A stretch of DNA of 64,000 bases from an uncultured Clostridium sp. (GTDB lineage Bacteria > Bacillota > Clostridia > Lachnospirales > Lachnospiraceae): assembly GCA_937885015.1 (NCBI GenBank), contig CALAAS010000026.1, positions 127,906 to 191,905 of the forward strand. Reading direction: 5' to 3'. Positions within the stretch are counted from its first letter, which is position 1. Every line of letters begins with the position of its first letter. Shown here in pieces: positions 40,520-50,062 of this stretch. The notes beneath the pieces were generated by a model, which worked only from the letters and a program-made list of their open reading frames with translations, searched no databases and was not told the DNA's origin. The position numbers and the translations under genes were made by a program.

Positions 40520-41812
40520 TTATCCCACCTTCAGTCGGAACTTCTGTGCTTCTTTCTCAGAATCCACTTTCTCGATCATCGCACCAAGCCCCTGAAGCTT
40601 CTGTTCAAAGTTCTCATATCCGCGCTGAATGTATCCGATCTCATCCACCACCGTATAGCCTTCCGCCGCCAGTCCGGCAATAACCAGTGCGGCTCCGGCC
40701 CTGAGATCCGGCGCGTTGACCTGCGCCCCTGTCAGCTTTTTAACACCTGTAATAATTGCGGAATTTCCCTCTACTTTAATCCGGCCGCCCATGCGCGCCA
40801 GCTCATCTACATACTTAAAACGGTTCTCAAAAATGCTCTCTGTCACTACGCTGGTTCCCTCTGCCAGAGCCAAAGTAACCGTCATCTGAGGCTGCATATC
40901 CGTTGGAAAACCAGGATATGGAAGCGTTTTGATATCCGTATGGGCATGTCTCGGCCGCCCCACCACGCGAACAGCCTCGTCAAACTCTGTTACCTCGCAT
41001 CCCATCTCAATCAGCTTTGCCGATATTGCTTCCAAATGCTTGGGAATCACATTCTGTACCATCACATCGCCCCGGGTGATGGCCGCCGCACACATAAAAG
41101 TTCCAGCCTCTATCTGATCCGGGATAATGGAATACTCCGTTCCGTGAAGCCGCTGCACACCGCGGATACGGATCACATCCGTTCCTGCCCCCTTGACATT
41201 GGCTCCCATGCTGTTCAGGAAGTTTGCCACATCCACCACATGAGGCTCCTTCGCCGGGTTTTCGATAATGGTCTCACCCTCCGCCAGAGTTGCGGCCATC
41301 ATGATATTGATCGTCGCACCCACAGATACCATATCCAGATAAATATGACTTCCCACCAGATCAATGGCATGGGCAACTACTGCTCCGTTTTCCACTTCTA
41401 CCCGCGCTCCCAGCGCCCGAAACCCCTTCAGATGCTGATCAATGGGGCGGCTTCCAATGTTGCAGCCGCCCGGAAGCGGAACCTGAGCGCTCTTATATTT
41501 GCCAAGAAGCGCCCCGATAAAGTAGTAAGATGCTCGAATCCGGCGAATGTATTCATCATCCACATGAACCGCGTGAATTCCTCTGGCATTCAAACGAACC
41601 GTGTGACGGTCAATCCGCTCCACCCGGGCTCCGATCTCAGCAATCGCCTCCAGAAGGACGTTGATATCCCTTACATCCGGAAGATTTTCTATGAGAACAT
41701 CATCGTCTGTCAAAATCGACGCTGCCAGAATCCCCAGTGCCGCATTTTTGGCTCCGCTTACGGTTACCTCTCCCACCAGAGGATTTCCGCCTTTCATGAT
41801 ATATTGTTCCAT
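40520..41812 (-). CDS. murA: UDP-N-acetylglucosamine 1-carboxyvinyltransferase
   Basis: 430 residues; adds enolpyruvate to UDP-GlcNAc, the first committed step of peptidoglycan synthesis. SGAKNAALG near the N-terminus and VPLPGGCNIGSRP with the catalytic cysteine at about 116 (the fosfomycin target position) are diagnostic. Cysteine, not aspartate, is present, so intrinsic fosfomycin resistance by this substitution is not expected. ATG 41812 has GAGGT six bases upstream; four extra upstream codons lack support. Firmicutes often carry a second copy, which is not in this window. Confidence 0.96.
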   Translation of the reverse strand: MEQYIMKGGNPLVGEVTVSGAKNAALGILAASILTDDDVLIENLPDVRDINVLLEAIAEIGARVERIDRHTVRLNARGIHAVHVDDEYIRRIRASYYFIGALLGKYKSAQVPLPGGCNIGSRPIDQHLKGFRALGARVEVENGAVVAHAIDLVGSHIYLDMVSVGATINIMMAATLAEGETIIENPAKEPHVVDVANFLNSMGANVKGAGTDVIRIRGVQRLHGTEYSIIPDQIEAGTFMCAAAITRGDVMVQNVIPKHLEAISAKLIEMGCEVTEFDEAVRVVGRPRHAHTDIKTLPYPGFPTDMQPQMTVTLALAEGTSVVTESIFENRFKYVDELARMGGRIKVEGNSAIITGVKKLTGAQVNAPDLRAGAALVIAGLAAEGYTVVDEIGYIQRGYENFEQKLQGLGAMIEKVDSEKEAQKFRLKVG

Positions 41813-41852
41813 CCTGCACCTCAAATATTTATTAAAAAACGATGTATAAAAG

Positions 41853-41918
41853 TTAAGAATTTCTTAATTTCCTTTGTTTGCTATTTTTTCATTATATCAT
41901 ATCACAGCGATTTGTAAA
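41853..41918 (-). promoter_or_regulatory. murA promoter and leader palindrome
   Basis: Minus-strand TTTACA, 16-base spacer, TATAAT (41918-41891). Downstream in the leader a 7-1-7 palindrome, TTAAGAA-T-TTCTTAA (41853-41867), lies about 40 bases before the start codon and could be an operator. Confidence 0.6.
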
Positions 41919-42000
41919 GCATTTGCGCACAGAGGTACCGCAAAAGCTGCCCTGCAGAGCCATTCTTCCGATGCCGTCAACTCTGTTCCCTTCGCATTTT

Positions 42001-44490
42001 TCACTCTGCTGTACCAGGAAGAAAACAGATAAAGTCATTTCCTCCGTTGGCCTCAAAAAAGGCCGCCGCGTCATTCAATCCCATTTTGTCCGTATAGGAA
42101 ATTTCTGTTCCCGGATACCAGAGACAGGAAATATTGTACGTATCATAGCCATAAATCAGCACATAGCTTTCATTTCCCAGATAAGCCACCACCGGTTTTC
42201 CGGCAAATATGAAATACAACACCTGATTCAGAGAAAGGCCCCTCGCATCAATCAGCGCCGTATTGTCCGAAGAGGTCTCTTTTCCGTCTGCCATCTCATT
42301 CAAATATCGATCCATCAGCATCGCTTCACCCTGCAGATCCCGAATCGTTTTTGTATCACTCCGACTCGCTCTGGTCCAAAATACACGCCCATCCTGATCC
42401 GTCACAATTCCCATACTATCATAAGCCGCCTGGACAGCGCTGCCAAAATCCACAAAAACCCCTTCCATTCTTCCGCCGCTGTATGCATAATACATCCGTC
42501 TGTCCAGAGTTCTGTTTTCCTTCAAAATAATCTCGTTGTTTTCTTCTGCCACAGCTCGCCTTGGCACATGGATCCGCGTACTCCTGGCCTCCGTTTCGGA
42601 ATCCAGCTGCACAAAATACTGACGCCCTCTTTCGCTGCTGGCCAGATATCCAAATCCATCAAGCGGATCTGCCGCCACTTCCTCATTGCACACCAGCGTA
42701 TCTCCATCCATCGGCTCATAGCCAGACGCCGTCCGGCGCATCCGCGTCAGGTGTACACGACTGTCCTGAATCGTCACATCCGTCAGATAAATATCCATTT
42801 TTTCATAACGCGTCGCCGTCTCCATCTGACTTCCCACAATCTCCACCGCATAAAGCGGAAGTCCTGTCACACGGCCGTCCGTTATCAGCTGTTCGCCGGG
42901 TTTTGCCAAACCATAGACAAAATCCGTCCCCACAAACCCAATCAGCCGAAGTATCGTTCCGTCCCCCGGAGCAATTTCATCCTTCTGCCCATTCTGCAAA
43001 TTCATCACATTCAGCTTTTCAGACCGATATATGTCATCTCCATCCTGCCAGGCAATCCGAGAGCCGTCTGTGCTGACTGCAAAATTCTCCTCTGTCAGCG
43101 CATCTGCCACTACCATATACTCCCGGCCAGCCATATCGATGCTGTACACTGCGTGATCCATCAGTACATACAGTGTCTGTCCTTCGCTCAGGTAACACAA
43201 GGTTTCCAGGTTCTGGCGGAGCGTCCCATAATCCACATCAGAAGGAATGTAGAGCCGCTCCGTCAGTGCATTGTTTCCATCCTCGTAGCGATACAGTGCA
43301 ATGCCTGTTGTCCCCTCGTGATTTCCCCGGTTCATATACCCGTATACAATAAAATCAATGTCTCCCGTTTCGCTGACACTGAGAATCTTAATGCCATGAG
43401 TATTATAATTTGTCCGTAAATCCTCTTCGCTTTTCCTGAAAGCGAAAACCTTGGTACTCTCCTTTGACTGTGTATCATAGCTCCAGAGCGCCCGGTTAGC
43501 CACAAACGTGCAAAAACGGCCATTTGCATCGCTGACAGCCTGAAGCTCTTCTCCATCGGAAACTCCCAGCATAATACGGTTTCCAGAAAACAGCTTCCGG
43601 TCTCCCGTAAAAATCTGATTTACCCGGCGGTCGTAATTCATCATATAGAGCCGCTGGGTTCCCTGCTTCATAGTGAAGCTCTCCGTCACATCGTAATAAT
43701 TTCTGGCTCCATCCTCCGCCGTTTCTACTGCCACATATTCCAGTTCCACTGTCCCCATAATTCCCTGCAGCTCTTTCAGATGCAGATAGACATTCCCCAT
43801 CCGTTCCACAGGAAGCCCTCTCCAGGTCAGCTGGCCAAACTCGCTCTTCAGCGTCACATGTCCCAGAGAACTGTTATCCGCCGTCGAATCCGTCTCCAGA
43901 TACGTCGTCAAATCTCTGGCAGTCCCAGAATCAAAGGTTTTTTCAGAAAACGAGGCAGCCAACGCCAGCATTTCCTCCGCTGGACTGTCCGCATCCCACA
44001 CAATCCGGGTGTAATAATAAATAACAGGTCTGCCTTCCAGCGCAATCGCCAGCGTCAGACGGTACTCTTCTTCCCGGGTCAAAAGGTTCTGAATTGCCAG
44101 CTCCGCTGTTACCTCCCCGTTTTCCTGACTCCAGGAATCCAAATTGGTCCGCTCTACCAGCCGCTCTCCATCCAGACTTCGGATCTCGTACTGAATCCCT
44201 TCCACCCTTCCATCCACATCCTCAAAGGCCACCTGAAGCCTCCGGTCCTCCGGCAGTACAGTCAGGTCGCCCCGGCCAGCCGCCTCCGGCTTGTCCTCCA
44301 CAAAGCCATAGAGACAATTCATCCTCTGTCCAAACATTTCCATATAAACCACCGGAAGATCGGCATCCTCTATTGCTGTATATAAAGCGCTGTCATCATC
44401 CTGTTTCACAAAGGACCATACAAAATATCCTGCAGCCGCCAAAACAAAAATCGCCAGTAAAATTGCTGTCTTCTTTAAAATTTTCCTCAT
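42001..44490 (-). CDS. Large membrane-anchored protein of unknown function
   Basis: 829 residues. A basic start and one N-terminal helix (KKTAILLAIFVLAAAGYFVW) anchor it, with the rest outside the cell. The middle (about 330-640) has repeated beta-rich stretches with Tyr/Trp and Asp/Gly turns (FVANRALWSYDTQSK, YVLMDHAVYSIDMAG, GSRIAWQDGDDIYR), suggesting a beta-propeller. The final 90 residues (LSLNQVLYFIFAGKPVVAYL, then VLIYGYDTYNI) recall a C39-like papain-fold domain without the usual His. I do not recognise the family. ATG 44490 follows AAGGA. Lies beside murA and surface-glycan genes. Confidence 0.75.
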   Translation of the reverse strand: MRKILKKTAILLAIFVLAAAGYFVWSFVKQDDDSALYTAIEDADLPVVYMEMFGQRMNCLYGFVEDKPEAAGRGDLTVLPEDRRLQVAFEDVDGRVEGIQYEIRSLDGERLVERTNLDSWSQENGEVTAELAIQNLLTREEEYRLTLAIALEGRPVIYYYTRIVWDADSPAEEMLALAASFSEKTFDSGTARDLTTYLETDSTADNSSLGHVTLKSEFGQLTWRGLPVERMGNVYLHLKELQGIMGTVELEYVAVETAEDGARNYYDVTESFTMKQGTQRLYMMNYDRRVNQIFTGDRKLFSGNRIMLGVSDGEELQAVSDANGRFCTFVANRALWSYDTQSKESTKVFAFRKSEEDLRTNYNTHGIKILSVSETGDIDFIVYGYMNRGNHEGTTGIALYRYEDGNNALTERLYIPSDVDYGTLRQNLETLCYLSEGQTLYVLMDHAVYSIDMAGREYMVVADALTEENFAVSTDGSRIAWQDGDDIYRSEKLNVMNLQNGQKDEIAPGDGTILRLIGFVGTDFVYGLAKPGEQLITDGRVTGLPLYAVEIVGSQMETATRYEKMDIYLTDVTIQDSRVHLTRMRRTASGYEPMDGDTLVCNEEVAADPLDGFGYLASSERGRQYFVQLDSETEARSTRIHVPRRAVAEENNEIILKENRTLDRRMYYAYSGGRMEGVFVDFGSAVQAAYDSMGIVTDQDGRVFWTRASRSDTKTIRDLQGEAMLMDRYLNEMADGKETSSDNTALIDARGLSLNQVLYFIFAGKPVVAYLGNESYVLIYGYDTYNISCLWYPGTEISYTDKMGLNDAAAFFEANGGNDFICFLPGTAE

Positions 44491-44634
44491 AGATTCATTC
44501 CTTAAATTCAAATTTGCCCTCCGGGAAATATCAGCATTTCCTCTTCCCGGCGGGCGGATTATTTTTCAGTATAACACAACCAGAAGACAAATTCCATAGA
44601 TTTACAGGATCACTGCGATTGGCATTTCCTGCGG

Positions 44635-45243
44635 TTACTTACACTTGCCAAACCGACAACGCCGCCCCTGAAGCTCATTCATCAGAAGAATTGCCAGCAA
44701 ATCCCGGGGTGAAAATGGCGAAGCAGGCCGCTCCGGCTCCACGGCAGGGCCGGGCCCCGGTACGCCCCAGGGATTTCCCGGTTCCACAACGGGGCCGGGC
44801 CCCAGTACGCCCCAGGGATTTTCCGGTTCCACAACGGGACCGGGCCCCGGTACACCCCAGGGATTTTCCGGCTCCACAACGGGGCCGTGCCCCGCCATCG
44901 GGCCTCGGGGCACGCGTACCAGACAGCCTGCATTCTCCTCCAGAGCCATAGCCATCTCTTTTTTCGGCATTCCACCAGAAACCCCTCTGCCATCCGTTTT
45001 CCCCATTATCTTCTCTTTTGGCAGCTGCTGCTCCGCTTTTCGAACCAGTGCCTCCAGCATAATCCGGTCCGGATACTCATCATAAATAGGACTTCCCTCA
45101 TACTCCATCTCATCGCAGACTTCCTCTACGCACCGCTGTGCCTGTCTGACCTGCTCTGGATACAGGCTCTTAAAATACTCGAAGTCCCTGAAAAACCGTT
45201 CCGTATCCCGGGCCTTTATCCTTTCATAAAAAAAATCCTGCAT
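44635..45243 (-). CDS. Protein with 15-residue Pro/Gly repeats
   Basis: 202 residues, no family recognised. The first 75 residues are charged and helical (YERIKARDTERFFRDFEYFK). From about 115 to 170 the unit GPVVEPENPWGVPGP is repeated three times with a fourth partial copy, encoded by 45-base direct repeats. The C-terminus is hydrophobic then cysteine-containing (LLAILLMNELQGRRCRFGKC). No signal peptide is seen. Repeat-rich, short proteins of this kind in Clostridia include spore coat components, but nothing here proves that. GGGAGG lies about ten bases before the ATG. Confidence 0.7.
   Translation of the reverse strand: MQDFFYERIKARDTERFFRDFEYFKSLYPEQVRQAQRCVEEVCDEMEYEGSPIYDEYPDRIMLEALVRKAEQQLPKEKIMGKTDGRGVSGGMPKKEMAMALEENAGCLVRVPRGPMAGHGPVVEPENPWGVPGPGPVVEPENPWGVLGPGPVVEPGNPWGVPGPGPAVEPERPASPFSPRDLLAILLMNELQGRRCRFGKCK
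44733..44898. repeat. 45-bp in-frame tandem repeat
   Basis: Copies start at 44733, 44778, 44823 and 44868 (partial). They differ from one another by a few substitutions and keep the reading frame of the 202-residue protein. Copy number could vary between strains by slippage. Confidence 0.9.
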
Positions 45244-45318
45244 CTGATCTCCATACCTCCCTGTTTCTTGGGCTATATGGTATCATATGCAGGATCTTCC
45301 TGTTTTTACTTCCCGTTT

Positions 45319-46245
45319 TTACACTTCATACAGTTTCCTTGGATAAACTCCGCGGCGAATCAGCTCTCGAATCTCCTCTGTCACGCTCTCCTTGTCCTCC
45401 CGGTATGTAACCCCGAACCACCGGTCTCTGGTTTCCAGCATCGTAACCCTAGCCCGTCCCTCCCGGATCATTTGATCAATAATCGTTGGGAGAAGATATT
45501 CTGACTTCACATCACCCTCTGAAAGGCTGGACAAAAAGGCTGGAAATCCTCTCTCCAGCTCCTCTACAAAAGCTGGCGTCAGGCCCCACATGTTCATGGA
45601 CACATGCTGATCCTCCCGTACGGATACAGGGTTCCCTTCCTTATCCTCTGCCCGCAGTCCGCCGTCTGCCCGGACAATATTGTACGTTTCCGTCACGCGC
45701 TTCAAAATACCGTCGCTGCCAACCTCGCAGACGCCGCGGGTCACACCGCCGTTTTCACTGAGAGTATTGGAAAGAATAAATCCGCCCATACAGATATCAT
45801 ATACCGGCGCATCCTCCTCCATCCTTTCAACCATATAATCATGGATTTTCTGAAAGGCCTCTTTTCCATAATAATCATCTGCATTGATAACCAAAAACGG
45901 TTCCTCTATCATGCCGCGAATGCTCAAAATTGCCTGTCCCGTACCCCAGGGTTTCTTTCTCCCCTCCGGAACTGAAAATCCCTCCGGCAGATCCGAAAGC
46001 TCCTGATAGGCATACGATACCGGCGCAATCTTCTCAATCCGGTTTCCGATCACTTCTTTAAAATCCTTCTCCAGATCACGGCGAATCACAAAAATAATCC
46101 GGTTGAAGCCGGCCTCCAGCGCATCGTAGATGGAATAGTCCATAATAATCTCGCCGCCCGGCCCCACCGGCTCCAGCTGCTTGATTCCACCACCAAACCG
46201 GCTTCCAATCCCAGCAGCCATAATGACAAGTGCCGTCTTTTTCAT
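45319..46245 (-). CDS. Sugar-phosphate nucleotidyltransferase-like protein
   Basis: 308 residues with the Rossmann-like NTP-transferase fold. The N-terminus ALVIMAAGIGSRFGGGIKQL is the nucleotide-binding loop with its signature arginine and lysine; INADDYYGKEAF near 118 carries the metal-binding aspartates. Such enzymes activate sugars or phosphocholine as NDP or CDP derivatives for surface polymers; the substrate is not clear. ATG 46245 is supported by AGGAG eight bases upstream. Its promoter follows the MATE gene. Confidence 0.82.
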   Translation of the reverse strand: MKKTALVIMAAGIGSRFGGGIKQLEPVGPGGEIIMDYSIYDALEAGFNRIIFVIRRDLEKDFKEVIGNRIEKIAPVSYAYQELSDLPEGFSVPEGRKKPWGTGQAILSIRGMIEEPFLVINADDYYGKEAFQKIHDYMVERMEEDAPVYDICMGGFILSNTLSENGGVTRGVCEVGSDGILKRVTETYNIVRADGGLRAEDKEGNPVSVREDQHVSMNMWGLTPAFVEELERGFPAFLSSLSEGDVKSEYLLPTIIDQMIREGRARVTMLETRDRWFGVTYREDKESVTEEIRELIRRGVYPRKLYEV

Positions 46246-46323
46246 CTCTCGTTCTCCTGGTTTCATAATACTAAAATCTCCTCGCCCCAATTTCATTTGC
46301 GCAGAACTCAGGTGTCTTTCTAC

Positions 46324-46352
46324 ATTATATCATTTCCTTCTGATTTCTGCAA
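46324..46352 (-). promoter_or_regulatory. Promoter of the nucleotidyltransferase gene
   Basis: Minus-strand TTGCAG, 17-base spacer, TATAAT: a strong sigma-A-type match about 80 bases before the start codon. Confidence 0.65.
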
Positions 46353-46415
46353 TCAGTGGCACAGACAATCGCTTTTGTCGTTTCCTGTCACAGCGCCCAA
46401 ATGCAAACCAGCTAT

Positions 46416-47795
46416 TTACTGCAGCACTGCATCCTGTTTCCGGATCTTCCGATAAATCCCCATTGCCGTGACAGCTCCAGCCGCCTCCGCCACAATAAAA
46501 GAAATCCAGATCCCCGTCAGTCCAAGAAAACCGCTGAGAAGCCAGGCCAGCGGCAATGTAATAACCAGCTGCCGCATTAGAAATACGACGAGGGAATCCA
46601 TTCCTTTTCCCATTGCCTGAAACATAGTCGGCATAATAAAGCCCACCGCTGCTGGAATAAAGCTGATGGATATGATCCGAAGAGCCGGAATTCCGATCTC
46701 CATCATCTCCTCGCTGGCGCTGAACAGAGACAGAAGCGGCCCTGGTATCGCCTCGAACAGAAGACACCCAGCCCCCATGATCATCAGGCACACCGCAATG
46801 CTGTATTTCAGGCAGTCCAGCAGACGTTTCCTCGAGCGGGCACCGTAATTATAGCCCATAATCGGCATGGCCCCCTGAGACAGGCCACTGGCTGGCATAA
46901 ATACAAAGGTCTGCAGCTTATAATAAACACCGAACAGCGAAACAGCTGTGGTAGAAAATCCGATGAGAATTGCGTTGAGCCCCATAACCAGAACACTTCC
47001 CAACGCATTCATACAGGCATTGGGAATGGCCACAGCCAGGATCTGTTTTACCATAAATCCGTTATAATGAAATCCCCGAAAATGAAGCTTCACATCGTGT
47101 CGGAACAGAATAAGCACCAGAAACGACAGGGTCATCGCCGTCAGCTGTCCGATAATCGTCGCAATCGCCGCGCCGGCCACCCCCATGGCCGGTATTCCGA
47201 AATATCCAAAAATCATGATTGGATCCAGGATAACGTTCAAAATCGCACCAATGGCCTGCAACGCCATGGGAAACAGCATTTTTCCCGTTGCCTGAAACAC
47301 CTTTTCAATACAGATATGGATAAAAGGGCCAAAACAGAAAGCAATACAGATTTTAGCATAGAGCAGGCTGTCCGCCAGAATCGCCTGATCACTGGTAAAC
47401 ATCCTGAAAAATCCATTCATTCCTGTGAAACCAATAGCCGCAAACAAAATAGACGCTGCAATGGCCATCAAAAGTCCATGGGCCACTGCACTGTCGGCCT
47501 CCTCCTGATTCCTCTGGCCCAGCATCCGCGCAATATAGGAATTGACCCCTACGCCGATGCCCACTGAGCAGGCTACAATCAACGTCTGCAGCGGAAACGC
47601 CAGAGAAACCGCCGTCAGCGCATCCTCGCTGTATCGGGCCACAAACATACTGTCCACAATATTATAGAGCGACTGAATCAGCATCGAAAGCATCGGCGGA
47701 AATGCCATCGAAAGCAGCAGCGGCAGCACCGGCCTCGTCCCCATCTTATTTTCACTTGCCGACCTCAAGGCCCTTTCTTTACATTCCTGTTCCAT
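46416..47795 (-). CDS. MATE-family efflux transporter
   Basis: 459 residues with twelve predicted helices in two related halves. The opening PVLPLLLSMAFPPMLSMLIQ and VARYSEDALTAVSLAFP are typical MATE N-lobe sequences; the second half begins near QILAVAIPNACMNALG. It exports cationic drugs or metabolites by sodium or proton antiport. Substrate unknown. It lies downstream of the V-ATPase operon, separated by two terminators, so it is transcribed independently. Confidence 0.92.
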   Translation of the reverse strand: MEQECKERALRSASENKMGTRPVLPLLLSMAFPPMLSMLIQSLYNIVDSMFVARYSEDALTAVSLAFPLQTLIVACSVGIGVGVNSYIARMLGQRNQEEADSAVAHGLLMAIAASILFAAIGFTGMNGFFRMFTSDQAILADSLLYAKICIAFCFGPFIHICIEKVFQATGKMLFPMALQAIGAILNVILDPIMIFGYFGIPAMGVAGAAIATIIGQLTAMTLSFLVLILFRHDVKLHFRGFHYNGFMVKQILAVAIPNACMNALGSVLVMGLNAILIGFSTTAVSLFGVYYKLQTFVFMPASGLSQGAMPIMGYNYGARSRKRLLDCLKYSIAVCLMIMGAGCLLFEAIPGPLLSLFSASEEMMEIGIPALRIISISFIPAAVGFIMPTMFQAMGKGMDSLVVFLMRQLVITLPLAWLLSGFLGLTGIWISFIVAEAAGAVTAMGIYRKIRKQDAVLQ

Positions 47796-47835
47796 CTGAA
47801 ACCTCCCGGACTTTTTCTAAAGGCGGATTTAACAT

Positions 47836-47861
47836 AAAAAGGATCCGGACTTCGCCGGATC
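47836..47861 (-). terminator. Second terminator downstream of the V-ATPase operon
   Basis: GATCCGG and CCGGATC (47842-47861) around a six-base loop, with CTTTTTATG following on the minus strand. It is close to the MATE start and may also attenuate that gene. Confidence 0.6.
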
Positions 47862-47891
47862 ATCCATGTTCCGATCCGCTGTTCTTCACAC

Positions 47892-47946
47892 ATAAAACAG
47901 CCCATCTCTGCTTTGATTCCTAAAAGACAGTAAAGATGGGCTGTTT
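47892..47946 (-). terminator. First terminator downstream of the V-ATPase operon
   Basis: A 13-pair stem (47895-47907 with 47934-47946, core AACAGCCCATCT) with TTTTATG after it on the minus strand, about 50 bases past the subunit D stop. Confidence 0.65.
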
Positions 47947-47997
47947 CGAGCGTATTTATTTTACCATATTGCCGACAGGCTTTCAAGATTCTTCTTT

Positions 47998-48672
47998 TCA
48001 GCCGGTCCGTTTTTCTTTATAATGATGGGTTTCCTCCAGCATCATATCCTTTACCTTCATCAGACGAATCTGCGTACTTCTCTCATTTTCGTCCAGTTTC
48101 ATGGTAATGTATTTGATATTTCTCTGCGCCTCAGGGATAATGACATGCTCCAGCGCATTGACACGGCGCCTCGTTTTCTCAATCTCCGACGCCATCAGCT
48201 GGCAGGCCTTCTCCACCTCAGAAAGCCGCAGCATATCCGGCAAAACCTCCTCCAGGGACTGAACAGCCCCGTCCAGATCACTGGACGTAAAGGCAAATCC
48301 ATAAGAATAAATATCATTTTTGTCGGCTGTCCGCGTCTTGTATTCAAAGGTCGGAACATCCACACTCATAACATTTCTCTTTCCAGCCTCCAGATAAACA
48401 CTCTGCTTCGGCGCTGCCAGAGCCGTGTTCAGTGCCTGTTCGGACATACTGGCCCGGGCAATGACAAAATTCAGGTTGGCATTCTTGATTCCAGCCTCCA
48501 CCTTCTGCCGCAGCGCCATATTCTCCCGTACCAGGTCCAGAAACTGCCGCATCAGCTCGTCCCGCTTATCCTTCAGAAGCTTATGGCCTCTGGTTGCTGT
48601 TACCAGCTTCTTCTTCAGTCGGGTCAGCTCCATCCGGGTCGGATTGACCTGTGTCGATGCCATACGCATCAC
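47998..48672 (-). CDS. atpD: V-type ATPase subunit D
   Basis: 224 residues, long antiparallel coiled coil forming the central rotor shaft that links the catalytic ring to subunit F and the membrane ring. The N-terminus (VNPTRMELTRLKKKLVTATRG then KLLKDKRDELMRQF) is the family hallmark. Last gene of the operon, 19 bases after subunit B. Length is normal. Confidence 0.96.
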   Translation of the reverse strand: MMRMASTQVNPTRMELTRLKKKLVTATRGHKLLKDKRDELMRQFLDLVRENMALRQKVEAGIKNANLNFVIARASMSEQALNTALAAPKQSVYLEAGKRNVMSVDVPTFEYKTRTADKNDIYSYGFAFTSSDLDGAVQSLEEVLPDMLRLSEVEKACQLMASEIEKTRRRVNALEHVIIPEAQRNIKYITMKLDENERSTQIRLMKVKDMMLEETHHYKEKRTG

Positions 48673-48691
48673 CTCTTTCTATCTGCCTTCG

Positions 48692-50062
48692 TTATTTCCC
48701 GTAATAAAGATCCAGATACTTCTCGTCAATTCGTTTCAGCTCGCTTCTGGGCAGAATCGAGAGAAGCTTCCACCCAATACTGAGGGTTTCCTCAATATCA
48801 CGGTTCGTATCATAACCCTGGGATACGTATTCTTTCTCAAAGGCATCTGCAAACTTCGCATAGATCAAATCCACGTCCGAAAGGGCTGCCTCTCCCAGAA
48901 TTACCATCAGTTCTTTTGCCTCCTTACCCCGGGCATACGCCGCAAACAGCTGATTCAGGGTATTGGAGTGATCGGCTCTCGTCTTTCCTTCGCCGATTCC
49001 CTTATCCTTCAGTCGGGACAGGGACGGAAGAACGTCGATGGGAGGCATGATTCCTTTCCGGTACAGCTCACGGCTCAGGATAATCTGTCCCTCTGTAATA
49101 TAGCCTGTCAGGTCAGGAATCGGATGCGTTTTATCGTCCTCCGGCATAGTCAGAATCGGAATCATGGTAATGGAACCGCTCTTTCCATTCTGACGTCCGG
49201 CTCTCTCATAGAGGGTCGCCAGGTCCGTATACATATAACCCGGGTATCCACGGCGTCCTGGAACCTCCTTACGGGCTGCAGAAACCTCGCGCAAAGCGTC
49301 CGCATAGTTGGTAATGTCCGTCAGAATAACCAGCACGTGCATATTTTTTTCAAAGGCCAGATACTCCGCAGCCGTCAGAGCCATACGCGGCGTCGCAATA
49401 CGCTCTACCGCCGGGTCATTGGCCAGGTTGATAAACAGCACGGTACGGTCAATCGCCCCCGTCTCCTTGAAACTCTCGGTAAAGAAATTGGCCTCCTCAA
49501 AGGTAATACCCATGGCAGCAAATACTACGGCAAATGGCTCGTCCGTGCCGCGCACCCGGGCCTGTCTGGCAATCTGCGCTGCCAGATTGGCATGGGGAAG
49601 ACCGGAAGCCGAGAAAATCGGCAGCTTCTGACCACGAACCAGGGTATTCAGACCATCAATGGCCGAAACTCCTGTCTGAATAAACTCCTGGGGATAGCTT
49701 CTCGCCGCCGGATTCATGGGAAGTCCGTTGATATCCCGCCGCTCCTCCGGGAGAATATCCGGACCGCCGTCAATGGGATTTCCGAGGCCGTCAAATACAC
49801 GGCCCAGCATATCCTCGGACACTCCCAGTTCCATGGTTCTTCCCAGAAAACGCACCTTACTGTTGGACAGATTGATTCCTGTGGAATTCTCAAACAGCTG
49901 TACCAGAGCATTGCTTCCATCAATCTCCAACACCTTACAGCGTCTTGTCTCGCCGCTGGCCAGCTCAATTTCTCCCAGCTCATCGTATGTGACATTCTCA
50001 ACGCCCTGCACCAGCATCAGAGGGCCGGCAACTTCCTGTATGGTTCTGTATTCCTTTGGCAT
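48692..50062 (-). CDS. atpB: V-type ATPase subunit B
   Basis: 456-residue regulatory nucleotide-binding subunit of the hexameric head. It opens EYRTIQEVAGPLMLVQGVE; the loop corresponding to Walker A (SASGLPHANLAAQIARQA) is degenerate as expected for B subunits, and SITMIPILTMPEDDKTHPIPD near 300 is a family stretch. The stop of subunit A directly abuts its start (50063/50062), consistent with coupled translation and A3B3 stoichiometry. Confidence 0.97.
   Translation of the reverse strand: MPKEYRTIQEVAGPLMLVQGVENVTYDELGEIELASGETRRCKVLEIDGSNALVQLFENSTGINLSNSKVRFLGRTMELGVSEDMLGRVFDGLGNPIDGGPDILPEERRDINGLPMNPAARSYPQEFIQTGVSAIDGLNTLVRGQKLPIFSASGLPHANLAAQIARQARVRGTDEPFAVVFAAMGITFEEANFFTESFKETGAIDRTVLFINLANDPAVERIATPRMALTAAEYLAFEKNMHVLVILTDITNYADALREVSAARKEVPGRRGYPGYMYTDLATLYERAGRQNGKSGSITMIPILTMPEDDKTHPIPDLTGYITEGQIILSRELYRKGIMPPIDVLPSLSRLKDKGIGEGKTRADHSNTLNQLFAAYARGKEAKELMVILGEAALSDVDLIYAKFADAFEKEYVSQGYDTNRDIEETLSIGWKLLSILPRSELKRIDEKYLDLYYGK

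Noticed and set aside
40406..43419. Long plus-strand frames (503 and 513 codons) opposite murA and the 829-residue protein gene
   Set aside because: Rich in His, Arg and Ser in the way of antisense shadows. murA is certain on the other strand.
44733..44898. CRISPR array
   Set aside because: The repeats are contiguous without spacers and keep a reading frame; they encode protein repeats.
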